Positions 5,519 through 6,981 of a stretch of DNA of 6,981 bases are shown one piece after another (the first letter of the stretch is position 1; every line of letters begins with the position of its first letter). Where the stretch lies: positions 466 to 7,446 of the forward strand of contig WVZH01000465.1 in NCBI GenBank assembly GCA_011772595.1, written 5' to 3'. The notes beneath the pieces were generated by a model. It saw only the letters and a list, made by a program, of their open reading frames with translations. It ran no database searches and had not been told where the DNA came from. Source of the DNA: Anaerolineales bacterium. GTDB lineage: Bacteria > Chloroflexota > Anaerolineae > Anaerolineales > E44-bin32. The translations under genes and the position numbers were made by a program.

Positions 5519-6860
5519 AATGATTGGCGTTCTGCGCTAGTTCGATCCTAGCTGACACCGCGACCATGTCATCCACAGTGTCGCGGCCTAAGGTGAATAT
5601 CCGCTGCCAGGCAGCCTTTGCCAATCGCCGTGCCTCCGCCATGTTATCGAAGATCTCCGCCACCACGGAGTAGCCCTCAATATGACCTTCGGCAAACGCC
5701 TGCAGGTCGAGATCCTGCGTTTGTTTCGGGTACTCGCTTTGAATGAACGTGATCCATTCTTCGATCAATGAGATGCGTGCGGGCTGGAGAAAATGCGCTT
5801 GCGCCATTGCCCGCCCGTACTCTTTGCTCACCAGAAACTTCAGCAGCTCCCAGGCGGCTTCAGGGTATCGTGTTCCGGCGTAGATCCCGAAGCCATCCGT
5901 CGTCGCCAGCGTAACCTTGCGGCTGGGTCCGGCTGGGAAGGGGGCGACGCCGATGCGGAAGTCGGCTCGCTCAAGGATGTCCTTCAGTGCCCATGAACCG
6001 TCCTCGACCATGGCGACATAACCCTGGATGAAGGCCTGCCGGGTTTCGAGGTTGTGAACGTCGAGTAAACTCGCCATGAAGTGGTCTTCCCACATTCGGT
6101 CGAAGATCCAACGCATGGCGTTCAGAGCTTCGGGGCGGGCCATCCAGCTCCGTGAGGCATCCTGCGGGTCGACGAAGTGTCCTCCCCAACCGTTGACGTG
6201 TACCTGGATGCGCTCCCAGCTGATATCCAGCATGCTCCCCCACTGATCGATCTTGCCGTCGCCGTCGCGATCGTGGGTGAGGCGCTTCATGGCTTCGAGA
6301 TAATCGTCGTGATTCCATCCCCCGTCCGGGTAAGGAACGCCATGAGCGTCGAAAAGGTCCTTGTTGTAGTACAGCGCCAGCGCCCCGTGGTACTTGGGAA
6401 GCGCGAACTGGGTGCCGTCTTTGGTGAAGAAAGCCTGGACCTGGGCCGTGTCCCAGTCACTCAGCGTCTCGCGGTCCAGATCGGCTTCGGCGAAGGGGCG
6501 CAGATCGAGCAGGTAGCCCTGCTGTGCCCAGCTCGGGAAGAAGTCGCAGCAGCCTGCGAGCACATCCGGTGCACTCCCGGATTGAAAATCTGCGAGCATG
6601 CGCTCATAGAGGTTGGCCGGGTCGGGGGTGTAAAACACACGGATGTTGGGATTGGCCTCGTGGAAGATTTCGAGCATGTGCTGAGCCATGGCGGGGAACC
6701 AGTCGGTGCGCCAGTCCTGGTAGACCAGTTGGACGCGTCCGACGCCGTGGGGACCGACAGCAGTTGTTCTCGGCGTACAGGACGCCAGCACCGCAGCAGC
6801 CGAAGCGGCACCGAGGCACTTGAGGAAATCTCGACGCTCGATCGACGAAGTCTCTTCCAT
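5517..6860 (-). CDS. Family 1 extracellular solute-binding protein, Tat-exported lipoprotein
   Basis: From the chosen start this is 447 residues. The N-terminus carries a twin-arginine motif 'ERRDFLK' (8-14), a hydrophobic Ala-rich stretch and a lipobox 'LASC' with Cys28 as lipid anchor, so it is exported folded and tethered outside the membrane. The rest matches carbohydrate-type binding proteins (MalE/UgpB-like): 'FHEANPNIRVFYTPDP', 'ALPKYHGALALYYNKDLFDA', 'TTDGFGIYAGTRYPEAAWEL'. A loop 'DRDGDGKID' (197-205) resembles a calcium-binding loop seen in several members of the family. A vicinal Cys pair (104-105, 'AGCCDFFPSW') is uncommon. The ligand is unknown; a sugar or sugar-phosphate is the family default. 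No permease or ATPase gene follows. Instead two sensor genes do, which suggests a role in ligand sensing. The frame stays open to ATGs at 6962 and 6959, but those would add 34 AT-richer codons before the Tat motif and have no properly spaced ribosome site. The 6860 start itself has only weak support (GGA 9 bases upstream). Confidence 0.9.
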   Translation of the reverse strand: MEETSSIERRDFLKCLGAASAAAVLASCTPRTTAVGPHGVGRVQLVYQDWRTDWFPAMAQHMLEIFHEANPNIRVFYTPDPANLYERMLADFQSGSAPDVLAGCCDFFPSWAQQGYLLDLRPFAEADLDRETLSDWDTAQVQAFFTKDGTQFALPKYHGALALYYNKDLFDAHGVPYPDGGWNHDDYLEAMKRLTHDRDGDGKIDQWGSMLDISWERIQVHVNGWGGHFVDPQDASRSWMARPEALNAMRWIFDRMWEDHFMASLLDVHNLETRQAFIQGYVAMVEDGSWALKDILERADFRIGVAPFPAGPSRKVTLATTDGFGIYAGTRYPEAAWELLKFLVSKEYGRAMAQAHFLQPARISLIEEWITFIQSEYPKQTQDLDLQAFAEGHIEGYSVVAEIFDNMAEARRLAKAAWQRIFTLGRDTVDDMVAVSARIELAQNANH

Positions 6861-6981
6861 AGGCTCGTATCCGGTGTGGTTGAATGCGAACCGTTTTGTG
6901 GATGGCTGCGGAGGCAAGCTACCTCTCAATTGCATCGGATTGTAATTGTGTTTGCTCATCATCCTTCCCTGTTTCCCACAA
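6861..6981 (-). other. Upstream region of the operon, or N-terminal extension of the binding protein
   Basis: This 121-bp segment precedes the chosen start of the binding protein. It is in frame from 6962, with codon choice (AGA, AAT, TTG, ACA) unlike the GC-rich body of the gene. GGGAAGG abuts the ATG at 6962 and is too close to act as a normal Shine-Dalgarno site for it. TACAAT on the minus strand (6939-6944) is a 5-of-6 match to a -10 box but has no recognisable -35. Whether more operon genes lie beyond 6981 cannot be seen. Confidence 0.35.

Overview
The window comes from a bacterial chromosome of moderate GC content. It looks like environmental or metagenomic DNA rather than a familiar model species. 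No rRNA or tRNA is present, so the lineage cannot be fixed. A kinase-type multi-span sensor with the 'RYRLLEID..VNRAIAYG' signature, a Tat-exported solute-binding lipoprotein and a YfhO-like membrane protein would all fit Chloroflexota or a similar deep-branching group. That placement is inference only.

Layout from left to right. Positions 1-477 (+) hold the 3' end of a large membrane protein with a YfhO-type C-terminus. It converges on an acyl-CoA dehydrogenase at 538-1725 (-), which has a clear Shine-Dalgarno site and its own extended -10 promoter. Positions 1726-2146 are mostly non-coding. They contain that promoter, an unlisted 30-codon ORF with an excellent ribosome binding site on the + strand (1823-1915), and several inverted repeats. 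From 2147 to the right edge a three-gene operon is read on the minus strand.

In order of transcription the operon encodes: (i) a family 1 extracellular solute-binding protein with a Tat signal and lipobox (5517-6860); (ii) a two-span protein with an extracytoplasmic Cache domain and a cytoplasmic SpoIIE/PP2C-type domain (3802-5508); (iii) a sensor with an extracytoplasmic PDZ-like region, about eight to nine further membrane spans and a terminal GAF-like domain (2147-3781). Gaps are 8 bp and 20 bp, and the second gene's Shine-Dalgarno site overlaps the first gene's stop codon.

The operon is the most interesting part of the window. It has the make-up of a membrane signalling unit: a ligand-binding lipoprotein and two transmembrane sensors. 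No ABC permease or ATPase lies beside the binding protein. The PP2C domain has lost a metal-binding Asp (Arg in its place), and the third protein stops where a histidine kinase domain would normally begin. None of the three therefore carries an obviously intact catalytic output. The likeliest readings are an unusual ligand-sensing relay working by protein contacts, or a system whose effectors (STAS/RsbW-type partners, kinase, permease) lie elsewhere. The acyl-CoA dehydrogenase and the YfhO-like gene look like unrelated neighbours.
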